The notes under the pieces: model-generated
What the model saw: only the letters and a program-made list of their open reading frames with translations
What the model was told of the DNA's origin: nothing
The model's database searches: none
From: Pseudomonadota bacterium
GTDB lineage: Bacteria > Pseudomonadota > Alphaproteobacteria > Rhodobacterales > Rhodobacteraceae
Direction: 5' to 3'
Assembly (NCBI GenBank): GCA_021779835.1
Contig: JAJXZX010000023.1
Location: forward strand, 1-48,455
Length of the DNA stretch: 48,455 bases
Made by a program: the position numbers and the translations under genes
Part shown: piece by piece, positions 8,042-17,376 of the stretch
Position numbering within the stretch: position 1 is the stretch's first letter
Layout: each line of letters opens with the position of its first letter

Positions 8042-9463
8042 GTGAAGTACCGACAATCCATAGCGCTCCTCATGGCAACCTCAGTCGCTGCCTGCTCGGT
8101 AGGTGTTGACGTAAACCACACGCAACCCGTCGTCGCCCCGGGTTGGCACGCGACACTGCCACACGGCGGCTCGACGGTTGAACTCACCAATTGGTGGGGC
8201 AGCCTCGGGGACAAACGTTTGACGCAGTTGATGGCCCTTGCCGAGGCGAACAGCCCCACGGTCGGGTCTGCAGTGGCGAGCATCCGCGCCGCCCGCGCAA
8301 CGGTCAGAAGCAATCAGTCGTCCTTGTTGCCCTCCCTGACCGCAAGCGAAACGCTCTCGCGCAAGCTTGGTCAAAGCGCGACCGCGTCCTTCCCCGGAGG
8401 ATCGACGATCTCGAATATTGCAAGCGGTCAGTTTGATTCCTCGTGGGAGATCGACCTGTTCGGCAAGGCGAGATCAAATGTAAATGCTGCCAAATACCGC
8501 CTTGCCGGAGCCCAAGCCAGTTGGAACGACGCCCGGGTCACCCTGGCCGCAGAGGTGGCCGACGATTACGTCCAATACCGCGGCTGCATGTTGACCGAGG
8601 ATGTGTATCGCCGATCACTCAACTCGCAAAATGAGACGTTGAAGGCGACCGGCGATCTGGTCAATGCCGGTTTGGCCTCGTCAAACGATCTGCTTTTGGC
8701 GCGGGGCAATGCGGCCACCGCCTCGATCACACTCACCGCCCAGATCGCCACCTGCGAGGCGTTTATCAAGACTCTGACCCAGTTGTCAGGTGGTGATGAG
8801 AGCGAAACCCGTAAGATACTGGGAGACGGCATCCGAATGCTTCCCCGGCCACGCACGTTCGCGATCAAGTCGCTGCCGGCGGACCTGCTACGGCAACGCC
8901 CGGACATCGTCGCCTCCGAAGCCGAGATGGCCGCGCGGCTGGCCGATGCGGGCGCCTCGGCTGCTGACATCTATCCCAGCTTGTCCCTAAGTGGTTCCTT
9001 GAGCATCACAAACGGAGTGACAGGCTGGAGTTTTGGCCCGGCACTTAGCCTGCCATTCTTTCAGGGCGGCGCCAAACGGGCGGCCTTGGAATATTCCAAG
9101 GCGCAGTATCAGAAGCAGGCGGAAAGCTATCGCGGGACGGTCCTGTCTGCCGTGGCTGAAGTCGAAACCAATCTTGTCAAACTGCGTGCCGCGCGTCTGG
9201 AAAGTTCCGACGCCGCGCGTGCCGCCGATAATCTGCGGCAATACTTCAACGCCGTGGACGAAAATTGGAAAGCCGGCGGTATCAGTCTGTTGGACAGGGA
9301 AACCGCAAGACGGAATTCGCAATCGGCAGACCTGACATTGATCAGCATCCGGATGGACGTGCTGCGCCAGTGGATCGCCCTCTTCAAGTCGCTTGGCGGC
9401 GGGTGGTCGACCACCCCAGGTAATTCTGAACCTCAAACGAAAACGACAGGAGCTTTGCCATGA
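8042..9463 (+). CDS. RND efflux outer-membrane lipoprotein, NodT/OprM (TolC) family
   Basis: Outer-membrane exit duct of a tripartite efflux pump. From the GTG at 8042 the product starts with a lipoprotein signal ending in SVAAC (C17). A ribosome site AAGGA lies 5-6 bases upstream, and the 473-aa length fits the family; the longer open frame from 7835 has no signal sequence. The body shows the two outer-membrane-factor repeats, with FDSSWEIDLFGKAR, DYVQYRG, LPADLLRQRPDIVASEAEM and YPSLSLSGS. It is the first gene of the efflux operon, with 4-base ATGA overlaps to the next two genes. Confidence 0.92.
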   Translation: MKYRQSIALLMATSVAACSVGVDVNHTQPVVAPGWHATLPHGGSTVELTNWWGSLGDKRLTQLMALAEANSPTVGSAVASIRAARATVRSNQSSLLPSLTASETLSRKLGQSATASFPGGSTISNIASGQFDSSWEIDLFGKARSNVNAAKYRLAGAQASWNDARVTLAAEVADDYVQYRGCMLTEDVYRRSLNSQNETLKATGDLVNAGLASSNDLLLARGNAATASITLTAQIATCEAFIKTLTQLSGGDESETRKILGDGIRMLPRPRTFAIKSLPADLLRQRPDIVASEAEMAARLADAGASAADIYPSLSLSGSLSITNGVTGWSFGPALSLPFFQGGAKRAALEYSKAQYQKQAESYRGTVLSAVAEVETNLVKLRAARLESSDAARAADNLRQYFNAVDENWKAGGISLLDRETARRNSQSADLTLISIRMDVLRQWIALFKSLGGGWSTTPGNSEPQTKTTGALP

Positions 9464-10572
9464 GCCGTCTTTTGAGTGTAACGCTCCTGACGCTTTCCGT
9501 TGGCCTTGCCGCCGCACCATTTGGCTTGCAAGCTGCAGATTTAGCCGATGGTACGCAGCCGAAAAAGCCCGCATCGTTGACCGTGACGGTGGCCGCGCCC
9601 AAGCAGCAGGACTGGCCAATAAATGTGCCCGCAAGCGGCTGGTTACGGCCTTGGCACGAGGCAGTGATCGCGTCGGAAATCGCTGGGCTGCAGGTCACCG
9701 CTGTGCTTGTAGATGTTGGCGATACGGTAAAGAAGGGCCAGAAACTTGCTCAGTTTGACGCGGCGTCGATCCGCGCCCAGGTAGATGAGGCGCTGGCTCA
9801 TGTGGCATCGGCAGAGGCGACCCTCAATCAGGCGCGCTCGGATGCGGAACGCGGTAACCGGCTAAGCGGGTCAGGGGCTGTCTCGGAACAGCAAGTCAAG
9901 CAATATCAGATCACCGAGCAAACGGCTCAGGCAGCGTTGGATGCCCAAAAGGCATTGCTGGAGGAGCAAAAAATCAACCTCAGCAAGACTCAAGTTCTGG
10001 CGCCGGACGACGGCGTTATTTCCTCCGTCTCAGCGACCTTGGGATCGGTCGCGAGCACAGGAACAGAAATGTTTCGAATGATCCGTCAGGGCCGTATCGA
10101 ATGGCAAGCGGCAGTCTCGCCAAAATTCATTGGCAAACTCGCGATTGGCGAAAAGGCGACGATCCCTACGCCAGGTGGATCTGTGACCGGGACGATCCGC
10201 CTGATCTCACCCACGGTTGATCAAAATACCGGGCGATTGGTGGTCTACGTCTCGTTGCCCCAAACGGATAGCAACGGCCGCAGTCCCAAGGCAGGGCTTT
10301 ATGCGAGCGGAGTGATTTCGGTCGGGTCTGCGATGGCTATGACGGTCCCGCAAAGCGCCGTCGTTCTGAAGGACGGGTTGAACTATGTCTTTACGCTGAA
10401 CGCCGATGATACGGTCAGCCGCCAGCGGGTAGTACCGGACAGACGAATGGATGATGCCGTCGAAATCACCGGCGGTCTTGATCCGAAAGCGGAGGTGGTT
10501 CAGGTCGGCGGTGCCTTCCTGTCGGACGGTGCGACTGTCAAGGTCGTGCCTGCGACAGGAGCGACGCAATGA
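9460..10572 (+). CDS. RND efflux periplasmic adaptor (membrane fusion protein)
   Basis: Links the inner-membrane pump to the outer-membrane duct. An N-terminal Sec signal is at about residues 1-27 (LLTLSVGLAAAPFGLQAADL). The biotinyl/lipoyl-like half motif follows at about 65-100 (VIASEIAGLQV, VGDTVKKGQKLAQFD), then a helical hairpin and a second lipoyl half with VLAPDDGVISS. The beta-barrel region has KASIP-like EKATIPTPGG. At 370 aa it is a normal HlyD/AcrA-type size. It overlaps both neighbours by ATGA. Confidence 0.93.
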   Translation: MSRLLSVTLLTLSVGLAAAPFGLQAADLADGTQPKKPASLTVTVAAPKQQDWPINVPASGWLRPWHEAVIASEIAGLQVTAVLVDVGDTVKKGQKLAQFDAASIRAQVDEALAHVASAEATLNQARSDAERGNRLSGSGAVSEQQVKQYQITEQTAQAALDAQKALLEEQKINLSKTQVLAPDDGVISSVSATLGSVASTGTEMFRMIRQGRIEWQAAVSPKFIGKLAIGEKATIPTPGGSVTGTIRLISPTVDQNTGRLVVYVSLPQTDSNGRSPKAGLYASGVISVGSAMAMTVPQSAVVLKDGLNYVFTLNADDTVSRQRVVPDRRMDDAVEITGGLDPKAEVVQVGGAFLSDGATVKVVPATGATQ

Positions 10573-13500
10573 ACATCTCTGCACTGTCGATCCGGAATCC
10601 GGTTCCGGCGATCCTGCTGTTCGTAATGTTGAGCGGACTGGGGTTACTGGCATTCAGCTGGCTGCCCGTACAGAACTTTCCCGACATGGACCTCCCGACC
10701 ATCAACATCTCGGCAACGTTGCAAGGGGCGGCGCCGGACCAACTGGAAAGTCAGGTTGCACGCAAGATCGAAGACAAGCTGCCCGGGCTAACCCAGCTTG
10801 ACCACATTACCACCAAGATTACGGACGGAATGGTGTCGATCGTTGTAACGTTCAAGGTCGGCAAAGACCCGCAGACGGCGCTGAATGAAGTCAAGAACGC
10901 GGTCGACAGCGCGCAGAGTGAATTGCCGCCCGAAATGTCCGCGCCTCAGGTCACCAAAAGCTCGGTCGCGGCGTCACCGATGATCACCTACGCACTGACG
11001 TCGGACCGGCTGGATGAGACTGAGTTGTCATGGTTCGTCGACAACGATCTGACGAAGATGCTGAACTCGGTTGACGGTGTTGGCGAAATTGACCGGGTCG
11101 GCGGTATAACCCGAGAGGTCAAGGTTCAGGTAAATCAGGATGTCCTGCATTCGCTCAACATGTCCGTGAGCGACATCAATGCTGCGCTGAAGAACGTACA
11201 GGCCGACACGTCGGGCGGGCAGGCATATGTCGGTGGACAGTCGCAGAGCATACGAACACTTGGCGCGGTTCCGACCATTCACGATTTGTCAGAGGTTACA
11301 ATCCCTTTGTCGACAGGCGCGCGGATCCGGTTGGACGAGATAGGGACAATTAAAGACGGTCACGCTGACCGGGCCTCGCTGGCCTGGCTCGACGGCAAGT
11401 CGGTCATCGCAGCGGAAGTTAAGCGATCGAAGGGCTACAGCGATGTCGGCGTGACCAAAGCGATCCGGGCGGCAATGGCGACCTTCGCTGCGGCCCACCC
11501 CGACGTGCATTTCCAGGAGGCTTACAACACGGTTGCGCCGACGATCGAAAACTATAACGGCTCGATGGACATGCTGTACGAGGGCGCGGTTATCGCGATC
11601 TTTGTGGTCTTTTTGTTCCTGCGAAATTGGCGTGCGACAATCCTAGCGTCGACGGCGCTACCGCTCTCGATTATCCCGACGTTTTTGGCGATGTATTTCT
11701 TTGACTTCAGCCTGAACACGATATCGCTGCTGGCCTTGTCGCTTGTGGTTGGCGTTCTGGTCGACGATGCGATTGTCGAAGTCGAAAATATCTCGCGTCA
11801 CCTCGCCATGGGCAAATCCCCTCTGGATGCTGCGTTGGAGGCTGCTGACGAGATCGGACTTGCGGTGATTGCAACGACCTTCACATTGGTCGCAGTCTTC
11901 CTGCCAACCGCCTTCATGGCGGGGATTCCGGGGCTGATTTTCAAGCAATTTGGTGGCACGGCCGCGGTGGCAGTGCTGTCGTCATTGCTCGTGGCACGCC
12001 TGCTGACGCCAATGATGGCCGCATATATTTTGAAGCCCGCCAAAGTGTCGGACGAGAAAGACGGCTGGATCATGCGCAATTACTTGCGTGCAATCCATTT
12101 TACGCTAACCCACAGGCTTCTGACCCTGCTGCTTGTGGTGGTCTTCCTTGGGTTGTCCGGATTGGCAATTACGCAACTACAGGTCTCATTCCTGCCCGCC
12201 TCGGACAATGCGCAAACCCAGATCAAACTTACTGCTGCACCAGGCACGACCTTGAAGGAGACGGACGCACTTGCACGCAGGGCAGTAGATCTGATCAAGA
12301 ATGTGGACGGGCTGAAATCAACGTTCATCTCGACCGGGACCACCAGCGGGGGAGGTTCTCTTGGCGGTACTACGTCCAAGGCTGTGAATACAGCTACCAT
12401 TGTGGCCGACCTTCTACCGATCGGTAAGCGCAGCAAAAGCCAGACTATGATTGAGGGCGAAATGCGCGACCGGTTGAGCAACCTTCCCGGTGTTCAGGTG
12501 CAAGTCGGCGATGGGGGCAACGGGACGCAGTTGCAGCTGACCCTATCGGGTGACGATTCGACCCTCATAACGCAGTCCGCGAGCGCGCTGGAGGAGCAAT
12601 TGCGCACACTGAAGGGAATCGGGTCAGTTCGATCCAGCGACAGCCTGCAGGCGCCGGAGGTACAGATCAGGCCCAATTTCTCGCGTGCAGCAGCTTTGGG
12701 CATTACATCGCAGGCAATCTCTGATGCGATCCGGGTGGCCACGGCAGGGGACTATTCACAGCAACTGTCAAAGTTGAACCTGCCTCAGCGCCAGGTGGAC
12801 ATCCGTGTCGAGTTGGGGGGGAACGCGCACCTGTCGTTGGACGATATCAAGTCGATTCAACTGAAGGGAAACAACGGGTTGGTGCCGCTCGATTCGATTG
12901 CGCAGGTCAGCATCGGAGGCGGGCCCAGCGAGATCGACCGATTAGACCGGTCCCGCAACATTACCCTGACGGTCGAGTTGAACGGCCTGGCAATCGGAGA
13001 GGTCAATGCCGCCGCCACGAAGCTGCCAGCCTACCAGAACTTACCGAAGGGCATAAAATTCGTCCAGCAGGGAGAGCTGCAGCGCACAAGCGAGCTATTC
13101 AGCAGCTTTGCATTGGCGATGGGGATCGGGGTCTTCTGTATCTATGCCGTGCTCGTGCTGCTGTTTCATGATTTTCTGCAACCGGTGACGATCCTTACCG
13201 CCTTGCCCCTTTCGCTCGGCGGGGCCATGTTGCCGCTCGTCTTGACCGGCACGCCTTTTTCGATGCCCGTTGTAATCGGGATGCTCATGCTGATGGGCAT
13301 CGCGTCTAAGAACTCGATCCTTCTGGTGGAATACGCGATCACCGCAAGGCGGCATGGCGCTTCGCGGATCGACGCATTGATCGACGCCTGCCACAAGCGC
13401 GCCCGTCCCATCGTGATGACGACCATCGCGATGGGTGGTGGTATGTTACCCGTCGCACTGAGCCTGTCGGGTGGTGACTCGAGCTTTCGGCAGCCAATGG

Positions 13501-13664
13501 GAATCGTGGTCATCGGCGGTCTGATAACTTCGACGATCCTCAGCCTCTTGGTGATTCCGGTGGTGTTCACTTATATCGACGACCTGCTAAACCTGCTCAA
13601 GCGGCCCTTCGTTGGCAAAGCCCTGAACGATGCGGATCAATTCGGGAACGAGGTCCAAAGCTGA
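10569..13664 (+). CDS. RND family efflux permease (HAE1/AcrB type)
   Basis: Proton-driven inner-membrane pump of 1031 aa, full length for the family. The start SIRNPVPAILLFVMLSGLG, the first large periplasmic loop (QNFPDMDLPTI), and the transmembrane-4 proton relay VGVLVDDAIVEVENI with paired aspartates are all present. The second half repeats this plan (LPLSLGGAMLPL, GIASKNSILLVEYA, ARPIVMTTIAMGGG). It probably exports drugs or other amphiphiles; the substrate cannot be read from the sequence. Its last codons overlap the start of IS110-derived sequence, so the normal C-terminal tail may be slightly altered. Confidence 0.95.
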   Translation: MNISALSIRNPVPAILLFVMLSGLGLLAFSWLPVQNFPDMDLPTINISATLQGAAPDQLESQVARKIEDKLPGLTQLDHITTKITDGMVSIVVTFKVGKDPQTALNEVKNAVDSAQSELPPEMSAPQVTKSSVAASPMITYALTSDRLDETELSWFVDNDLTKMLNSVDGVGEIDRVGGITREVKVQVNQDVLHSLNMSVSDINAALKNVQADTSGGQAYVGGQSQSIRTLGAVPTIHDLSEVTIPLSTGARIRLDEIGTIKDGHADRASLAWLDGKSVIAAEVKRSKGYSDVGVTKAIRAAMATFAAAHPDVHFQEAYNTVAPTIENYNGSMDMLYEGAVIAIFVVFLFLRNWRATILASTALPLSIIPTFLAMYFFDFSLNTISLLALSLVVGVLVDDAIVEVENISRHLAMGKSPLDAALEAADEIGLAVIATTFTLVAVFLPTAFMAGIPGLIFKQFGGTAAVAVLSSLLVARLLTPMMAAYILKPAKVSDEKDGWIMRNYLRAIHFTLTHRLLTLLLVVVFLGLSGLAITQLQVSFLPASDNAQTQIKLTAAPGTTLKETDALARRAVDLIKNVDGLKSTFISTGTTSGGGSLGGTTSKAVNTATIVADLLPIGKRSKSQTMIEGEMRDRLSNLPGVQVQVGDGGNGTQLQLTLSGDDSTLITQSASALEEQLRTLKGIGSVRSSDSLQAPEVQIRPNFSRAAALGITSQAISDAIRVATAGDYSQQLSKLNLPQRQVDIRVELGGNAHLSLDDIKSIQLKGNNGLVPLDSIAQVSIGGGPSEIDRLDRSRNITLTVELNGLAIGEVNAAATKLPAYQNLPKGIKFVQQGELQRTSELFSSFALAMGIGVFCIYAVLVLLFHDFLQPVTILTALPLSLGGAMLPLVLTGTPFSMPVVIGMLMLMGIASKNSILLVEYAITARRHGASRIDALIDACHKRARPIVMTTIAMGGGMLPVALSLSGGDSSFRQPMGIVVIGGLITSTILSLLVIPVVFTYIDDLLNLLKRPFVGKALNDADQFGNEVQS

Positions 13665-13990
13665 CAGGGCAGCAGGATCGTTCGGGCAACTGGTGAACGC
13701 CCTGCGCGCGCATCGGGCGGAGTTCGGGTACGTTGCGGCACAGGGGATGGCCAATCCTGGTCGCTTAGCGGAGGTCCTTGAGGCCCCTGAGGACAAAGTT
13801 CCAGACGATTTCCGGGAGGCAGTGCGCCTGTATTTGGATCGGATCACGCACCTCACGGAAGATGTGCATGTGCTGGAACGAAAGATAGCCGGTGCAGGAC
13901 TTGAAAGCCCTGTGGTCGCGCGATTGAAACAGATCCCGGGATCGGTCCTATCTGTGCGCTGGCGACCGTTTACGTTTCTCCCCTACGTTG
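13657..13990 (+). pseudogene. IS110-family transposase, internal N-terminal domain fragment
   Basis: The reading QLVNALRAHRAEFGYVAAQG, MANPGRLAEVLE and VVARLKQIPG is the helical linker region of IS110-type DEDD transposases. After IPG the frame is wrong. A one-base shift near 13943 restores IGPICALATVYVSP, the family's G-I-G-P continuation, which then stops. The N-terminal catalytic start and the C-terminal serine domain are both absent. It lies directly after the RND permease gene. The other IS110 piece in the window, a C-terminal end, is at 41930-42049 on the same strand. Confidence 0.8.
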
Positions 13991-14103
13991 ATCCGCTCGC
14001 TTTGCGCGCCACAAATTGGGAAGGAATGTGAGACGCAACCAATCACTCGTGGTGTACGGGTCATTTAGCCGCTGTCATTGAGTTTGAGGAGGTGCGGTAG
14101 TGA

Positions 14104-14517
14104 ACCGGCCCGTCGGCGTCAACCAGCCTTGGTCAGTCGCGGAAAACCATCCGCGACCTGCCCGCACTAGGCGTCAACGCGCAGGCACTGAACTACCTCA
14201 ACTTCCTGATAGCCGAACCGATCCGAGCAGCGGCCATTTATAGGTCTGGCATTCTTGTGCAGGTGCCTCGCCCCGAGAGGTATGCTATCCACAAGCTGAT
14301 CATCGCCGATCGACGGCGCGATGGCGCGGGCAGCCTGAAGGCGTCGAAGGACCGGGAGCAGGCGGCGTTTCTGATCGAGGCAATGGCCGAGGACAGGCCC
14401 GACGATCTGTCCCGGGCCTACGTCACCGCACAGCAAGTAGGCCCCCGTTGGCGCGAACACATGGCGAACTCGCTGAAGCGGATGCCGGGCACGATGAACA
14501 TCCTGAACAGCATGTGA
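14104..14517 (+). pseudogene. GSU2403-type nucleotidyltransferase-fold protein, C-terminal fragment
   Basis: Continuous frame from a stop at 14101 to a stop at 14515-14517. It reads LPALGVNAQALNYLNFLIAE, then VQVPRPERYAIHKLIIADRR, then EDRPDDLSRAY and GPRWREHM. This pattern (leucine-rich pre-helix, V-P-x-P-x-R-Y-A-x-H-K-L, E-D-R-P-D-D-L) is what I recall from the C-terminal part of GSU2403-family proteins, which have a nucleotidyltransferase fold and often occur near mobile DNA. The N-terminal catalytic part is missing. Function unknown. Confidence 0.55.
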
Positions 14518-15134
14518 TTATGATCGTCGTGGCGATGATCGGAACAATCAGACTGATAGCAGTGATCGTCATGATAGCGCAGTCGCCGCCATTTGCCGTG
14601 TTCCCGACGACAGTGGCAACGACCAGATTGGTCTTGCTCAAGCTGCCCCGAGACTTGGCCGGGAGATAAATCGACCGCGGGGTTTCGCTGTGCGGAACCA
14701 AACCCCGACAGAAAACGTCATATGACTGCTCTGTTCGCATCCTGAGCCTTCGGCCACGCGCCGCGAAGATCTGCTTTCCTTTCGGCGTGCCCGACGCCGA
14801 TCTGCGGGAAAACGGTCGCACGGCGTACAGGACACGTTATCCTGGCCCGGAACGACCGAAATGGGGGCGCATAGCTGATCAACACGGATTGCCTATACAC
14901 TCATCGGAATAGGAGAATTGGGGGCAACGCGGGTTGGTACCAGCCGCGGCTTCGGCAGGGGATTGGCAGAATATCCAAGGTGCCAAAGCCCCACGCTTCG
15001 CCGCACAGGTCAATCCGTGTCGCTTCGAGTGAATTGCTTCACCTCGCGCCTCGTACATTTCGCCTTGACCCGGCCGCTCCGTGAACGGACTGCTCCGTTA
15101 TGGGGAGGCAAGGACATTGAGCAAAGGTTCAGGT
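14518..15134. other. Non-coding stretch upstream of the MFS gene
   Basis: I see no supportable gene in these 617 bases. An 8-bp inverted repeat, CGGGGTTT (14678-14685) and AAACCCCG (14700-14707), is the only clear structure. Frames on both strands have unnatural composition. The promoter of the MFS gene is probably in the last 150 bases. Confidence 0.5.
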
Positions 15135-16514
15135 ATGGAGCAGGGCTTGTCGTGGCGCGAGTTCCTTGGTGATGCCTCGGTCGCATCACTCTCACTGGTC
15201 TGCATGGCGGTCTGGCTACACGCGGCGGACAGCCTGGTGGTGGCGACGATGCTGCCGCGGATCGTCGCCGACATCGGCGGCGCGGCCTATGTCGGCTGGT
15301 CTGTCTCGCTCTACCAGATTGGCTCGATCGTCCTCGGGGCGGCCAGTGCGCTGGTGACGCTGCGCTTCGGGCTGCGACTGCCGATGAGCGCCGCGGCCCT
15401 GACCTTTGGCCTCGGCTGCACGCTTAGCGCCATGGCCCCGTCAATGGGGGTGCTTCTTATCGGCCGAACGCTCCAGGGCCTCGGCGGTGGTGGCCTCGTC
15501 TCGATGTCCTTCATTGCAGTCAGCCTGCTGTTTGAGAGGCGCCACATCGCACGAGTGTTGGCGACGATCTCGGCGCTCTGGGGCGTCTCCGCTTTTCTCG
15601 GGCCTTTGCTGGGCGGATTGTTCGTCCAATACGCGACATGGCGCATCGGCTTTTGGTTCTTCGCGGTCGAGGCGCTGGTGCTGGCTGGCCTGATCCTGTG
15701 GATCGCGCCCCGACACCAGAGAGCGGGTAGCGGAGGCAGCTTCCCGGTGGTGCGCCTCGCGCTGCTGTCGGCGGGGGTGGTGCTGGTATCCGAGGGCGGC
15801 GTGGTCGTCGCGCCGCTCAGGACCGGTGTGCTGGTCCTTGCAGGGCTGGTCTGCCTTGTGCTGTTCTTCCTCCGCGATGCCCGCGCGACCGCCAGCCGGC
15901 TGTTGCCGCGTGGGCCGCTGGACCTGAGGCGCCCGACCGGAGCGGCGCTGGTGATGATCCTGGCGATGTCGATGGCGACCATCGCCGGGACTGCCTATGG
16001 CCCGATCTTGCTCGTGCAGATACACGGGCTCACCGCGCTCGAGGCCGGATACGTCATCGCCGCCAGTTCGATCGGCTGGACCCTGATGGCGATCCTGGTT
16101 TCGGGGACGCCCGAATGGCTGGACCGCACCTTGATTGCCATCGGCATGATCGTTGTCGCGCTCGGCCTCCTCCTAATGGTCTGGGCCATGCCGTCCGGGT
16201 CCGTCTGGCTGGTTGCCCTGGCGATGGCGGCCACGGGCGGAGGCTTTGGGTTGTCCTGGACTTTCATCCTGCGCCGCGCGACCGCGCTGGCCGACGGCGA
16301 CGAAGTGCAGCGCATCGCCGGTGCAATCCCCGTGCTGCAACGGCTGGGCTATGCCCTCGGCGCCGCCGTCATCGGCATCGTCGCCAATGCAAGCGGATTC
16401 CTGTCGATGCAGACACCAGCCGACGGTGCGCATGCAGCGCGGGCGATCTTCCTGGCCTGCCTGGTTCCGGCGGCGCTGGCGCTAAGCGCGATGCTGGCGC
16501 TCGTGCGGCGGTAG
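15135..16514 (+). CDS. MFS transporter, DHA2-like (EmrB/QacA type)
   Basis: Integral inner-membrane exporter of 459 aa with about 12-14 hydrophobic spans. The first span is followed by VVATMLPRIVADIGG, matching the D1 motif of drug:proton antiporters, then the loop RFGLRLPM. LIGRTLQGLGGGGLVSMSF fits motif B with its R-x-L-Q-G-x-G-G signature, and LGPLLGGLFVQYATWRIGFW fits motif C and its continuation. I chose the ATG at 15135 because the upstream 18 residues are not membrane-like. No linked regulator is visible; the substrate is unknown. It stands alone between IS-rich DNA and the nitrate operon. Confidence 0.88.
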   Translation: MEQGLSWREFLGDASVASLSLVCMAVWLHAADSLVVATMLPRIVADIGGAAYVGWSVSLYQIGSIVLGAASALVTLRFGLRLPMSAAALTFGLGCTLSAMAPSMGVLLIGRTLQGLGGGGLVSMSFIAVSLLFERRHIARVLATISALWGVSAFLGPLLGGLFVQYATWRIGFWFFAVEALVLAGLILWIAPRHQRAGSGGSFPVVRLALLSAGVVLVSEGGVVVAPLRTGVLVLAGLVCLVLFFLRDARATASRLLPRGPLDLRRPTGAALVMILAMSMATIAGTAYGPILLVQIHGLTALEAGYVIAASSIGWTLMAILVSGTPEWLDRTLIAIGMIVVALGLLLMVWAMPSGSVWLVALAMAATGGGFGLSWTFILRRATALADGDEVQRIAGAIPVLQRLGYALGAAVIGIVANASGFLSMQTPADGAHAARAIFLACLVPAALALSAMLALVRR

Positions 16515-16791
16515 TCAGCGCCCCGGGCGCATCCGCACGAAACTCAGCATTAGCTATCGGCAGCGTTATTCGGTCTGGATGTGAATTGCGGGCTCGCATC
16601 AATGTTGTGTGGCAGTTGGAACGGTGGTCGCGGGGCTCTGAAAACCACGCTCTGCGCAATTTCTGTGCGTAAACTCCGAGTCTGCTCATTCTTTCGCTGA
16701 TCATGGGCCTTCATTCGCCACTGCGGCAGCTTTGAATTGCGGCATCCCACACCATAGCTCAGATCATGCATGGGCGCTGAAAGGTGGGTCA

Positions 16792-17376
16792 ATGACGGAT
16801 AGGCTTTCGATCGTCGTTGTCGAAAAAGACCGCGCGCGCGCGCTGCTTATTGTCGACAGCCTGCGCGAAACCGGCGACCACAACATCTTTGTAATCTCGG
16901 AGGAAACCAGCCTCGCGCGGCGTATTGCGGAACGGCAGCCAGATTTGGTGCTGATTGATCTGACCAACCCCTCGCGCGACATGCTGGAGGAACTGACGCT
17001 GGCCTCGGGGCCCATGGAACGTCCGGTGGCGATGTTTGTTGATCGCTCGGACGCGGCGCAGACCAAGGCGGCGATCGAGGCAGGCGTGTCGGCCTACGTT
17101 GTGGACGGGCTCCGGGCGGATCGGATCAAATCCATCATGGATGCAGCGATTGCGCGCTTTCACATGTTTCACAAGATGCGCTCCGAACTCATCGCGACCA
17201 AGGCGGCGCTAGACGAACGCAAGATCATCGACCGGGCAAAGGGCTTGCTGATGCGCGCGCGCGGGATCGACGAGGATGCCGCCTATGCATTGCTGCGCAA
17301 GACCGCGATGGATCAGGGACGCAAGATCGCCGATGTCGCCTCCGCGCTCGCAACCGCGGCGGCGCTTTTAAAATGA
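16792..17376 (+). CDS. nasT: Nitrate/nitrite response antiterminator NasT (REC-like plus ANTAR domain)
   Basis: RNA-binding antiterminator of the assimilatory nitrate genes. Residues 1-120 form a receiver-like domain that keeps D56 (LVLIDL) but has VEKD instead of the double-aspartate pocket, and D105 in AYVVDGL where receivers have lysine. Control by phosphorylation is therefore unlikely. Residues about 128-190 form the ANTAR domain (IIDRAKGLLMRARG, EDAAYALLRKTAMDQG). In known NasS-NasT systems NasS holds NasT until nitrate or nitrite binds. The ATG at 16792 follows AAGGTGG. It overlaps nasS by ATGA, and its likely RNA target is the leader at 18564-18776. Confidence 0.93.
   Translation: MTDRLSIVVVEKDRARALLIVDSLRETGDHNIFVISEETSLARRIAERQPDLVLIDLTNPSRDMLEELTLASGPMERPVAMFVDRSDAAQTKAAIEAGVSAYVVDGLRADRIKSIMDAAIARFHMFHKMRSELIATKAALDERKIIDRAKGLLMRARGIDEDAAYALLRKTAMDQGRKIADVASALATAAALLK

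Noticed and set aside
16600..16660. Possible sigma-54 promoter upstream of nasT (TGGCAG...)
   Set aside because: The -12 element TTGC is not at the required spacing.
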